This document shows, one piece after another, positions 44,188 to 54,479 of a stretch of 64,000 nt of DNA. How positions within the stretch are numbered: the first letter of the stretch is position 1; each line of letters opens with the position of its first letter. Made by a program: the position numbers and the translations under genes. The stretch lies in NCBI RefSeq assembly GCF_028640845.1, contig NC_080546.1:69035205-69099204 (forward strand), written 5' to 3'. Source of the DNA: Ahaetulla prasina (lineage: Eukaryota; Chordata; Lepidosauria; Squamata; Colubridae). Below the pieces are notes generated by a model. The model searched no databases. It worked only from the letters and a program-made list of their open reading frames with translations, and was not told the origin of the DNA.

Positions 44188-47123
44188 TAAAAAAAATAAT
44201 TTTTATTTCCATTTTCCAACATCATATTTATGTACAAACTATTATCCATCATTAATCATTAATTTTTATTTATTACTGATTCAGGCCTGCCCGATTGCCA
44301 CTTCCTTTCTTCACAACCTCCCTCTCTACCCTCTACTACTTTCACATCCTTCATCTCCTTCACTTTACTACTCTCCTCCTTCTCACTCCTCCTTCTTCCA
44401 CCCTATCTAACCTTCTTATTCCCTCCTCCTTCTCTACTCTTTCCTACCTACTTTCTTCCCTCCTTACTCTCTCTCCTTTTCTTTCTGAAATGGCAGTCGA
44501 GCATCCCCAATATCATTTTAAATTTTAATTTCATATCTTCAAAAATTACTGTACATTAATAATCAATCCATGTATCATTTTCCCCCCCTTTCCCCCCTCC
44601 TACCCCTTTCCCCCCCCGACTTCCCAAAGCAAATACCGGGTATTATGACCAACAATCAGAAGCTAAAGTATACAAAATATACATAATCTCCCACCTTTAA
44701 AAATTTAAAACTTTAGATTCCCTCACAATAAAAATAAAGAGATAGGAAAGAATAATAAAAAGAAAAAAAGAAAAGAAGCAATATCAACTTCACATATTAC
44801 TTCTTCTTACAGTCCATTTTTAAAATTAATCCATCTTCTCAAATTCAATTTTTTCCCCACTTGTATATTCCTTCAAATTTCATAAGTCCATTTCTCAAAT
44901 TACAGTCCATCTTCTCGAACTCAAATTTTCATCACTTATATATTTCTTCAATTACCATAACATTTAATGTCCGTTCTTCTTACAGTCCATTTTAAAAATT
45001 AGTCCATCTTCTAAAATTCAAATTTTTTCACCCACTTGTATATTCCTTCAAATTTCATAAGTCCATTTCTTAAATTACAATCCAACTTCTCAAATTCAAA
45101 TTTTCATCACTTATATATTTCTTCAATTGTCATAACATTTAATGTCCAATCTTCCAATACTACTCCATCAATCAAATATCATTTCGAACAAAATCTCTCA
45201 AATACAATATTTCCAGCTTAACTTCATAACTTTTACTATCTATAAACATGTCAATTAAAACAAATAATCATTTAAACTACATCCACAATATAATAGTAAA
45301 CAGTTAAAATCATTACATCCACATTATCTAAATTCATAAATTTTACTTTCCATCCTTCACAATTAAATAATATCATCCCATAGATTTATACCATACAAAT
45401 AGCAAATAACGAAAATCCTATAATTTATATCCTAAACAAATCAATTCCAAAAATTAACCATAATCATCATATTCACATCTTAAACATTCCTCCCCTCTCC
45501 CATTCTATTTTCCATCATTTCCAAACCAATTAACTTAGCATCTAACAACAAAGGATTCCCACTCTTTAAAACATTAATATAAAAATGTCTCGCTTTCATA
45601 ACTGAATTAAGAAAATACTTTCTGCCTCTAAAATTCACTGACAAACCCATTGGAACTTCCCATCTAAAATATATCTGATGTTTCTTAAACTCATCCACTA
45701 AAAAAGCAAATTCTTTTCTCTTTCTTAACATTTTAGGAGGAATTTCCTTCATCATTTTTATATCTTGTCCCAATATTTGAAATTTATTTTTATAAAAGGC
45801 TTGCAAAATTTCATACCTAATCTTTTTAGTTGTAAAATAAATAACCACATCCCTCGGTACTTTATTTTGTCTTACCCACCAAGAATTAACACGATAAATT
45901 CTTTCAATATTAATCTCAAAATCTTCTGGCTCCACACCTTTTATCTGAGCAAAGGCTTGCGTAAAAATCTCTTTTAAATTTTCCTTTCTACTTTGCTTCA
46001 AACCCCTCACCCTTATAGCATATTCCATTAATCTATATTGTAATATTACTCTTTCTTCATCTGCCCTATCTACCTTTGCCTGTATATCTTCCATCTTATT
46101 ATCTAAGTTCCAATTGTTTTGATTCTTTTGAATTTCCTCTATTTTCCTTTGCAACTCTAAATTAGCTTTATTAATTTCTGCAAGATCATCTTCCATCTGA
46201 ATACAAGAGCTTAATATTTGCGCAATTGCATCCTTTACCATTTTCATTTCCCTCTTCTGCTCTTCCACCACTTCCTTAAAATCCAACATCTCTTTCTCTA
46301 TTTCATCAAATTTTTGATCTATTTCTAAAAAATGACTCTCCAAAAATTCCTGTAAAGAATTTCTTAATTCCTTTTTGATTTCTTCTTTTAATTTTTGAAT
46401 TTGAACTGAAGAAATTGAAATTGAAAAAGTTTTTAATGACTTTTGGTACTATTTGCTTAAAAGCCATTTTTTAAAAATATAACCTAATAACGGACCCCCA
46501 AAAAAAATTAAAAAAGAAAAATTCAAAAAACTTTTCTTCTAAATCACTATAATCCCAAAGAAGAAGAAAAAATATAAATAATAAAATTCTCGTTTCTTCC
46601 ATTTAGTCAGTATCTTCTTATATATCTTCTAATTCGACACTAGCTGTTAGTAAGCATTTCTTTAACTTTCGTTTCCAGTACACACATTCCACAAAACCGC
46701 CATTTGCTTTCTTCTCTCCTATCTTCGCAACAAATATATCCTCAGGGGCTTGCAGTCTTCTTACAAACAAATGCTAGAACTCCAATTTCTGCTCCGTCCA
46801 CGTTACAATCCATCATAAATCAATTCCTGCCATGGAAATTGGACGCTATGTTTTGTCTGCCATAAAAGGCAGATGCCCTCCCCCAGTCTGGAGCTTTTCA
46901 GGCTATGGAAGGAGAGCTCCCCACAAGCCTCAGAAGCTTTTTCTATGGCTTTATTTGGGTGTCTCAACTTCAGCCTGAATGCTCATCTCTCCCTCTTTGC
47001 CCCAGGGAAGAGATTTCCAAGCTGTCGGACCAGATTTACGATGTCCTGACAGCTCTACAGACTAGGGAGTTAGCAGCCTAATCAAGGCTGCTTCTCAACA
47101 AAGTGGAGCCATACCGGAAGTCC
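44188..47123 (-). mobile_element. ORF1-only (HAL1-like) L1 nested at the start codon of another L1
   Basis: 2.94 kb, perfect 17-bp duplication TAGCCATTTCAATTTTT (44171-44187 and 47124-47140). Minus 5' end GGACTTCCGGTATGGCTCC at 47123, 5' UTR to about 46460, ORF1 region to 45480, then 1.3 kb of 3' sequence with purine-rich tracts and an A-rich end. No ORF2 anywhere. A partial copy of its 3' end is at 52876-53319. Confidence 0.88.
45480..46343 (-). CDS. L1 ORF1p of the ORF1-only element
   Basis: 287 codons from the first Met at 46343 to the stop at 45480, no internal stop. Long coiled coil (EIEKEMLDFKEVVEEQKREM, NLELQRKIEEIQKNQ), then the central RRM-like part (RLMEYAIRVRGLKQSRKENL) and C-terminal part (VVIYFTTKKIRYEILQAFY, FRWEVPMGLSVNFRGRKYFL). 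About half the residues match the ORF1p at 43084-43992. The upstream frame towards 46465 encodes more coiled-coil residues, so the true start may be further up with a small disruption. L1 ORF1p trimers coat L1 RNA; an intact frame in an element without ORF2 suggests the protein, or recent age, kept it open. Confidence 0.8.
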   Translation of the reverse strand: MESHFLEIDQKFDEIEKEMLDFKEVVEEQKREMKMVKDAIAQILSSCIQMEDDLAEINKANLELQRKIEEIQKNQNNWNLDNKMEDIQAKVDRADEERVILQYRLMEYAIRVRGLKQSRKENLKEIFTQAFAQIKGVEPEDFEINIERIYRVNSWWVRQNKVPRDVVIYFTTKKIRYEILQAFYKNKFQILGQDIKMMKEIPPKMLRKRKEFAFLVDEFKKHQIYFRWEVPMGLSVNFRGRKYFLNSVMKARHFYINVLKSGNPLLLDAKLIGLEMMENRMGEGRNV

Positions 47124-48207
47124 TAGCCATTTCAATTTTTAAAGTCACAAAATTTAAGTTTAAAAACTTCTCTTTTCCCTTTTAAGTATAGGAGAGCTCA
47201 ATTCGTTACAATCCACAAGTAGTGTTTCTTAGCTTCTTAGTTACACAGTCTGCTTCCACTTTCGATTCAATTCACTTTCACTTCCTCTCAGATGCCATTT
47301 TAAGCAATCAGTTAAAGCGAAAAGAAAAATTTCTCTTTTTAAAAGGTAGAAGTCAGGAAATCAAAAATACTTGCAATCCAGTAGTTGTTCACTCGTGCTT
47401 GTTCCGTCTGCATATAGAAATCCACAAGGAAAAATCAATTAAGCAGAGATGGACACTTTCTTCTTTTCCTGCCTTTGCAGGAGCGCGTTGAAGATCGGAG
47501 CTTGGCAAGATTTCAGTGGGACTCAACCCTCCAGGGCTCTGCATAACAAAACAAAGCCACTGGGGAGATCTACCACTCTCCCGCCACTCTATCCTCTACC
47601 TTTCTACCAGGGAGAGAAATTGAAGCCAGCAAACAGCTGTTTTTCGCTGTTTTCGCTGGCTTTTACGAAATTCAGTGCGGAGCACCTTAATTAGGCGCCC
47701 AGCGAAGAAGGTGGCGCCACCAGAAGTCCCAATTAACTATTTTTTTTAAAGCTCCCCCCCTTACTTACCCATTCAAGGGAAAAGGCAGGCAGATTGAGTT
47801 GCTCACTGATGAGATGGATTGCAGGCAGGCAGATTCAGTTGCTAGCTGATGCAATTGATTGCAGAAGCCAAAGCAAGGCTGGAATAGCAAACGAGACTGA
47901 AAGAAGAGGAAGCTGCCAAGTAGGCAAGTGGGGTGGGCATGGGTGGGGGGGGGCAGGGATTTTTGCTCCCGGTTCTCTGAACTGCCCACCCTCATCGCTA
48001 CCAGATCATGTGATCTGGTCCGAACCGGGAGCATTTCACCCCTGGGCTGAGGGGATCTTTGAGCAGGGTATGAAGTGCACCTATTTGGAAAACAGGTCTG
48101 TCACAATCCAAATAATGGAGTTTCCTGAGCTTTCAGGAACCTCAACTATAACATCAATAGTGATTTCTTTTCAAGGAGCCTGGGGTCTTGCCACAGGCTG
48201 TAGGAGT

Positions 48208-48802
48208 TGTTTTGACCTAGGCTTCCTTAGACAGTTTATAGCACAAATTTAGTCCTGGCAAACCTCTTTAATTCAGACGGCTATGAATTATTGTCAGTCC
48301 CAGTCAAAAGGCTTATCAAACAATCTTGCAGAGGAGTGTTTACAAACACCTTATCTCCCTTGGAATGCTGCCAGAGAACTAATTGCCACACGCAGGGCAA
48401 GGCCAAAGTTAGTACAGAGTCAAATGGAAGTTTCCCACAACCTTTACCGACCAGATGAATTAATTGCTTCCTGCAAAAGCTCACATCCTGTTCGCTTCTC
48501 TTTTAAGTCTTATGGGAGGGGCCAATCATCTCTAAGCCTTACTCCCAAGTCAACCCTGTTTTCTTAATTGTTCCTGTCTCCTGGCAGCTTTGTGCATGTG
48601 TACACTAGGAACAAGCTCACACTGTTCTTTTGTCTCACTGATGTCAGACTTCAGAGACTCTGGAGGCAGCAAAGAACTACCAGATGGCCTTGGCCCCCTC
48701 TCTGCCTCCGACTCAGAGCTGTCATCCGAACCTTCCCCAGACTCCAGGACTGGCCCACATTCCTCCCCAACCTCCTCACTGTCCAAATTTGCTCCCACAA
48801 CA
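48208..48802 (-). mobile_element. Solo LTR, family 1, inside gypsy integrase (minus)
   Basis: 595 bp, minus start TGTTGTGGGAGC at 48802 and end cctaggtcaaaaca at 48208, perfect 5-bp duplication GGAGT (48203-48207 and 48803-48807). Frame T|GTT|GTG is open to about 48550: LDSEEVGEECGPVLESGEGS, RGPRPSG, VPSVHMHKAARRQEQLRKQG. Matches 5100-5712 and 31226-31816. Confidence 0.9.
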
Positions 48803-49959
48803 GGAGTCTTGGTACTTTCCCTGGGCATCATTTTGTTATGTATGTTTCAATGTCTTTTTTCAGGGACAGCCATCAGAATTGGGATTTTATACAGTGCAGG
48901 GTTTTCACGAACCCAAAGTGTCCTGTTATTTTTGAGTCATGACCCTTTTCCAGAACTGCCAAAAAATTAGGGGCCTGTGAAATTGAACCAGTTAAAGAAC
49001 TTTCCCCGGCAAACCTATTTGGGGGACAGTTTCCTGGAGGTTTTTAGGGCCTCTAAGTTTTTATGGTCTGTCCAGACTTCAAAAGGGACTTTGGTTCACT
49101 CTAGGAAGTGTCTCCAGGTCAGGAGTGCCCATTGCACAGCGTAAGGATCATTTTCCCATACTCTCCATCGCTGCTCTGTTTCCGTATGTTTCTTTGATTT
49201 GTATGTGCCAGGCTGTAAAGCTCCCTGTTTGGTGTGTTTTTCTTTTAGTAATACAACCCCCATGGCTACATCACTGGCATCTGCTTAGATGATGAAAGGG
49301 TTATTTGGGTTTGGCTGCTTCAGCACCAGTTCAGCGACAAACAGCTGCTTTAATTTTTCAAAAGCAGCCTGGCACTCCATAGACAATTTTAAGGTTGTCT
49401 GGATTTAGGCTTCCATCCATTTCTGATTTTAATAAGTTCATAAGGGGTAGGGCTATCTGGGAAAAAGAAGGTATGAACTGATGATAGAAATTCACAAACC
49501 CCAGAAACTTTGAAGCTGCTTTGTGGTTTGAGGTGGAACCCAATCAAGGATCACTTGTACCTCCTCAGGTCCATTTCTATGCCCTTGCAGGATATTTGAT
49601 AATTCAAATATTCTGTCTTTGTGGAATTCAAATTTGGAAAGCTAGCATACAGCTGGGCAGCACAATTTTCTTTAGCACAGATCACACCAATTTCACTTGC
49701 TCCATCATGATTTCAGCATAAATCAGAATATCATTTAGATACACTAGGACCACCTTGTATAGGTGTTCATGTAGGATTTCATTTATTAGTTTCATGAACA
49801 TGGGGGCACCCCAGTGCCCAAATGAGGAAGGCCCAAACTGGAAACATCCCAGGGACAGTTATCCACTCATCCCCTTCTTTAATTCTCACTTTATAATAGA
49901 CTTCTCCTAAGTCCAATTTAGTGAAAATCTTCCCTTTAGCTAGATGGGCTAACACAGGA

Positions 49960-50540
49960 TGTTCTGTCCCCCCTCCCACTTCATGGAGAAACATGAGTTT
50001 CACGGTCCTTTTATTGACACAGACCTGATTCTTCTGTAGGAAGCACAAGATTTGGCAGCGACCGTGCAGAGGCCTGCCAAGTTCTGAAGTCTTTATCTTG
50101 GACAGATATAAAAGCACTCATGTCCAAGTCCCGTTGCCAAGCTTACAGGAAAAAAAGGCCTTTAATTCCCGAGCGACCGAGCTGCAACACACGCTGGGTA
50201 GTTTTTTGTCCATCACGAAGCCCAATGGCAGCTCCACCCGCTTTTATCCCCTGTGGGGTGTGGCTCCGTGACTCAGCACTCTCTGAGCCTGCCACACCTC
50301 TTCCTCTGCTGCGCCCACTTATCTCTTCGTTGCTGCCTCAGTCGATCCAGGATTGATCCTCAGCAGCTGGAGTTTGGGGCGTTGCCAGGGAGGAGGAGGA
50401 CGGTCCTGGAGAGGGAGGCCTTGTCAGCTCCTCCTGGCCTGCAGCTGGCTACCCAGTTGGCTACACCCAGTGAATGATGTCCATCTGGCCACACCCACCC
50501 AGTAGGCCATGCCCACCTGCCTGCCCCAAGGTTAACCACA
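49960..50540 (-). mobile_element. Solo LTR, family 3-like, inside gypsy RT (minus)
   Basis: The minus end ggggacagaaca at 49960 and minus-strand AATAAA (ccttttattgac, about 50010) mark an LTR that separates RT motif PLPLMKD from HLAKGK. The right border near 50540 is uncertain and no duplication was found (cagga on the left). It includes a basic LDRLRQQRRDKWAQQRKR segment like the LTR at 6852-7403, and minus-strand ggggtgtggct and tataaaag-like promoter phrases around 50232-50263. Confidence 0.6.
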
Positions 50541-51013
50541 GCCCTGGTGTGGCCCTCAATTAAATTGAGTTTGTCCTTCATTAACGGAAGGGGGTAAATG
50601 TTTTTTATGCAAATGCAATTCCTCTATAATCTGCACACAGAGGAAGGGACCTTTCTTTTCCCTAAAAAGCACCAGAGCGGCTACCTGCAGCTCTTAGCAG
50701 TTTGGATGATACCCCTCTGCAAGTTTTTGTCTATGAAAACTCGGAGTTCTGCTAGCTCTTCCGGGGTCATCAACTATAGTTTCAGTTTGGATAGCTATTC
50801 CCTGGGAGGATCTCAATGGAGCAGTCCGTTGGTCAGTGAGATGGGAGCTCATCTGATCCCTTTTCAATGAACACCTCTCTCAAGTCCCACTATTCCCAGG
50901 GGATGCATGGATCTGGTGGTGGTCCCACCTAATTAAGGGGTGGGGTTGGCTGGGTCCCCTGTTTGGGTTTCCCAACTGTTCCACTGCCTAAACATTAGAA
51001 TTCACTTCCTCCA

Positions 51014-51287
51014 ATTCAGATTAACAGAGTTGGAAAGGACCTTATAGGTCATCTAGTCCAACCCCCCACTCAAGCAGGAGACTCTACACCATTTCTGACA
51101 AATGGCAGTCCAATCTTGAAAGTCTCAAGTGATGAAGCTCCCACAACTTCCGAAGGCAAGCTGTTCCATAGGTTGATTGTTCTCACTGTCAGAAAGTTCC
51201 TCCTCATTTCTAGGTTGAATCTCTCCTTGGTCAGTTTCCATCCATTATTCCTTGTCTGGCCTTAGAGGTGCTTTGGAAAATAGCATA
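51014..51287 (-). mobile_element. CR1 3' end (minus) inside gypsy
   Basis: Reverse complement of the CR1 tail seen at 29640-29905: taacagagttggaaaggacc, catctagtccaaccccccac, ctcccacaacttccgaaggc. Confidence 0.85.
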
Positions 51288-51589
51288 AGGATTCCACTTT
51301 AAAAGCCAAGCCATGCCTAGGATTAATGGTCTCGCCATCTCCAGGTCACACTAAAGATCACACTAAAAGTCTTGGTGTGCACCCCCATTCTTATCACCAT
51401 GGGTTGAGTGACAAACATTGCAGGGGATACCCTTGCCACAGTTCCATCTATTTGGCAGAAAGCTACAGGCACCTTCAGTTCCCTATGGTGCAGTCCCAAT
51501 TTTTTCACCACTCGAGGACTGACCATGCATCTGGTACAACCTGATTTCAAAAGGGTAAACGCTATTCCGTGAGGAGGGCATCTCAAGTT

Positions 51590-51990
51590 CTATGGGGATG
51601 GTTACAGGAGGAGTCTCCTGATTTACCAAGAGATCTTCATCAGTGTCAGTGTCGCTCCTGATCTGGTCCAAGGAGGCTTTGGTCAAAGTGCCAACCTCAC
51701 CCCCAGATTTTGCATTTGCATTTCCTCTTTACCTTAAGGCCGGTCATGACCATGTAGACTATAATAGAAATCTTGCAACACAATTAAATAATAAAGGACA
51801 CACAGCTCCAGATATCTTAATTACAAAGCCACCAAAACACTGCCCCAGAAACACTTGCTACTGTCACTATTGTTACTTGCCAATAAACCTCCTTTCCAAA
51901 TGCAGCCTGCCTCAAAATTTTCTTTGGTCTGCCTTTCTCTCCCAGCTTGGGACATGAACCAGATTTAACTTCCAACAATTTGGCACTCCA
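51590..51990 (-). repeat. Gypsy gag-end or leader-like region, copy A
   Basis: Minus frame DQIRSDTDTDEDLLVNQETP lies upstream of the protease. Further right LGEKGRPKKILRQAAFGKEV is matched by LGEKCKPRKTLRQAAFGKEI in copy B (55143-55575). On the plus strand the same stretch contains caataaacctcc and ends ttccaaca, so an LTR on the plus strand is an alternative reading. I cannot decide. Confidence 0.4.
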
Positions 51991-52875
51991 GATAGGACTC
52001 CAAACTAACCTGACCAACAGGAGGACCTGTTGGAGGACCAGATAAGCCTCCACCTTGCTGGCAACAGATCCTTTTAGTCTGTGGGTGGGTTTCCTGGACC
52101 TTGCCCATTTGGAGCAATGGTAGTAAAGGGAGTTTTGGGTCTTGTGCTCAGTGGCTGCTTGGAAAGAAGGTGAGCACTTCAAAGTTTTATGTGTGTCTTA
52201 TGCTCAGGAGTGAGTGTGGGTGTGTATAGGGAATCCTCTTTTCCTCCCACTGTAGCTGGATCTTGGTCCTTTTGTGCCATTCCTAGCTGCACCCAGAGAA
52301 TCTGGAAATCAGGGGGATTTGGTAAAAGCACAAGGATTTCTGCAAGGAGGAAAGGAACTGTATGTGTATGAGAAAGAGGAGGGGGAGGGAGGGATAGAGC
52401 ACTCCCACCTGGACAGCTACATCCTAATCACTGAGCAAAGTCCTACTCTTTCAGGAAGGTCCTGTACTCTGTGAAAAGAACTCAGAGTCCTCCCAGACTC
52501 TTTTGGTATGAGAACTGTAGACAAGGCAAGGGCTAAAAAACTGCCTTGCTGGGGCAAGGGCTGAAAAATTGCCTTGCTGGAGCAAAGAATTCTGTAAATA
52601 TTCGGTCTGCAGTTGCCGGAAATCCAGGTCTCACCATGGGAAGCAGGAAAGTTGACATGAGGAATACAGCCCAAATATGGGGAACTCAGGCTCAAGGAGT
52701 CCACAGGGGTCTCCAATAGAGAGACAAAAGGAAGGCTGGAATTGGAGGAAGTTGCCTGTCCAGGTAGAAACAAAAATTAAGCTTGGTTGCAAAGATTTGG
52801 AAGGATGGATGAAGTTCACAATGAGGAAAGCAGTCAGATTTGGCTAAATAAAGGTACTTAAAAGAAAAAATATAG
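51991..52875. other. Unassigned, possibly retroelement-derived DNA
   Basis: Includes a short imperfect tandem duplication, aagggctaaaaaactgccttgctggggc / aagggctgaaaaattgccttgctggagc (about 52532-52587). Frames 52417-52773 (minus) and 52189-52474 (plus) have no motif that I recognise. Confidence 0.35.
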
Positions 52876-53319
52876 TTTCATATCTTCAAAAATTACTGTA
52901 CATTAATAATCAATCCATGTATCATTTCCCCCCCCTTTCCCCCCTGCTCCCCCTTCCCACCCCCCAGACTTCCTAGAGCAAATACCAGGTATTATGACCA
53001 ACAATCACAAGCTAAAATCTACAAAATATACATAACCTCCCACCTTTAAAAATTTGAAACTTTAGATCCCCTCACAATAAAAATAAAGAGATAGGAAAGA
53101 ATAATAAAAAGAAAAAAAGGAGGAGAGGAAGTAGTAAAGTGAAGGAGATGAAGGATGGGAAAGTAGTAGAGGGTAGAGAGGGAGGTTGTGAAGAAAGGAA
53201 GTGGCAATCGGGCAGGCCTGAATTAGTAATAAATAAAAATTAATGATTAATGATGGATAATAGTTTGTACATAAATATGATGTTGGAAAATGGAAATAAA
53301 AATTATTTTAAAAAAAAAG
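52876..53319 (+). mobile_element. Twin-primed, internally inverted L1 3' end
   Basis: Perfect 15-bp duplication aaagaaaaaatatag (52861-52875 and 53320-53334). The right part 53121-53319 is the reverse complement of 44190-44375 and ends in an A run, so sense is plus. The left part 52876-53117 matches 44530-44772 directly, that is, antisense. The segment between is missing. An inverted 5' part joined to a sense 3' part is the hallmark of L1 twin priming. Confidence 0.9.
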
Positions 53320-53334
53320 AAAGAAAAAATATAG

Positions 53335-54479
53335 TAATATTGACCTTTCTCCTCTTCTATGTACTTCGCAATCACTGAGCAATTAATATGTTTATTGAGA
53401 TTTTTGCCTTTTCTAATTTGAGTTAATGAAGGTGTACTGTGAAAATGATTAGGGTGTGTAAACCTAAGAACTCTGTTTTTTTCTGTCCTCTTTCCCTTGT
53501 TTTTGTGTATGTATATGTGTTAACGTTTTTGTGTGCCCTCAATGTAATTGTAAATGTAGGTGTTAAATCTCTGTAATCACTAGAGACAAGATTTATTTTT
53601 AAGACCTGTTAGGAAAATATTAAAATAAGTCATGAAAAACCTTCGCCCTAGTTTTCCTGGCCAGCAAAATGGGGTGAAGAGAACTGTGTTCCTTTTTTCC
53701 TCCCTGTGCCTTTAAGAACAGCTCTATTTGTCAGAAAGGAATGTTTTAAACTCATTTAGAAGAAAAGTTTTATTTTTTGCATTTACTGTATGTGGGTTTT
53801 ATCTCTCTGCCCATTTTACTGAGTGAGATAAGTTATGTCCATTCACAGGGCTTCATGAACTCAAGTTTGCTTGTGTAGGGAAATAACCTTTTCTTATTAA
53901 GATACTTTTCTTATCAGTAGCCAGTAAAATTATTATGGAACTAATCCTGAAACATATAAGCACTTTTCAATCTCTAATTGAATTAATCTAATTAAACAAA
54001 TTCAATCTAAAATAATGTTTTTTTATCTGAACTGTGTATTGATAATACTAGGCCAAAGCTGTCAGGATGTTAAAATATTTTAAAACAAATCTAAAGGTAG
54101 ATTCTCTATGCCCTTCACAAATTGTACATAATAAAATATTATGCCTATAAAACTTATTTAAAACTTTCAACACTCTCAAGCTGCACAGAATTCTCAAGCT
54201 GCCAGTCCTTAAGTCCTCTTTAATACGTGCTTTACAAAAATTTGTGTTGCATTTGTTTGTTTTCAGAGGTGGGACCCTTCATCTTTTCTTCCATCTCCAG
54301 ACATTTTTTCCTTATTACCAGAATACATTTTATTTCTTTTTTCTGTAGTGTCTCCATTTTGTTGTGTCTAGTTTCTGTTTCTTTAACAACTGTAGTTTCA
54401 AACCCCACCTGCAGGCTATTCACCCCATTCTACCTTTCCATTTCTTCTGCTCTGTTCTCCATTTCTCGTGTTAGACCAA
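53335..54479. other. AT-rich DNA, nothing recognised
   Basis: No mobile element, exon or RNA gene supported. Confidence 0.5.

Larger units (their letters stand above)
39371..47728 (-). mobile_element. L1 LINE, near full length (minus), carrying a second L1
   Basis: Flanked by the perfect 19-bp duplication CCAATTAACTATTTTTTTT (39352-39370 and 47729-47747); the T run is the poly(A) side in minus orientation. 5' end GGACTTCTGGTGGCGCCACC at 47728, 5' UTR to 47141, ORF1 44177-43084, ORF2 43115-39585 and a purine-rich 3' UTR. Without the nested L1 it is about 5.4 kb. Confidence 0.92.
38770..48044. mobile_element. hAT-like element inside the gypsy integrase, itself filled by L1s
   Basis: Left end CAGGAGTGAAATCTAAAAAT and inverted right end CAGGGGTGAAATGCTCCC; perfect 8-bp duplication GGCTGAGG (38762-38769 and 48045-48052). 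Own sequence is 38770-39351 and 47748-48044, about 0.9 kb, with (CA)n and (TTTTA)n tracts and no transposase, so it is non-autonomous. The rest is L1 DNA inserted at a 19-bp duplication. Confidence 0.9.
38578..51700 (-). mobile_element. Degenerate Ty3/gypsy retrotransposon pol, heavily interrupted (minus)
   Basis: Minus-strand pol order from right to left: protease 51586-51323 (LLKSGCTRCMVSPRVVKKLG; the catalytic DSG reads KSG), RT from about 50780 (EELAELRVFIDKNLQRGIIQ, NIYPLPLMKD) continuing after an LTR at 49947 (HLAKGKIFTKLDLGE), RT end/RNase H 49543-49000 (KFLGFVNFYHQFIPSFSQIA, then DASDVAMGVVLL and WTDHKNLEALK), integrase zinc-binding part 48960-48842 (HDSKITGHFG), integrase core 48203-48045 (IWIVTDLFSK) and 38769-38578 (SDWGIQFTSQFF, HHPQTNGACERTN). 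There are many stops. Interruptions: CR1 51014-51287, LTR 49960-50540, LTR 48208-48802 and a hAT/L1 nest 38770-48044. The 3' end is lost at repeat A. Confidence 0.88.

Noticed and set aside
44295..44528. Ser/Leu/Pro-rich 77-codon frame
   Set aside because: Pyrimidine-rich antisense of the L1 3' UTR.
38762..48052. One autonomous 9.3-kb hAT transposon with transposase
   Set aside because: The interior is L1 DNA with its own duplication; no transposase motifs in the 0.9 kb of hAT sequence.
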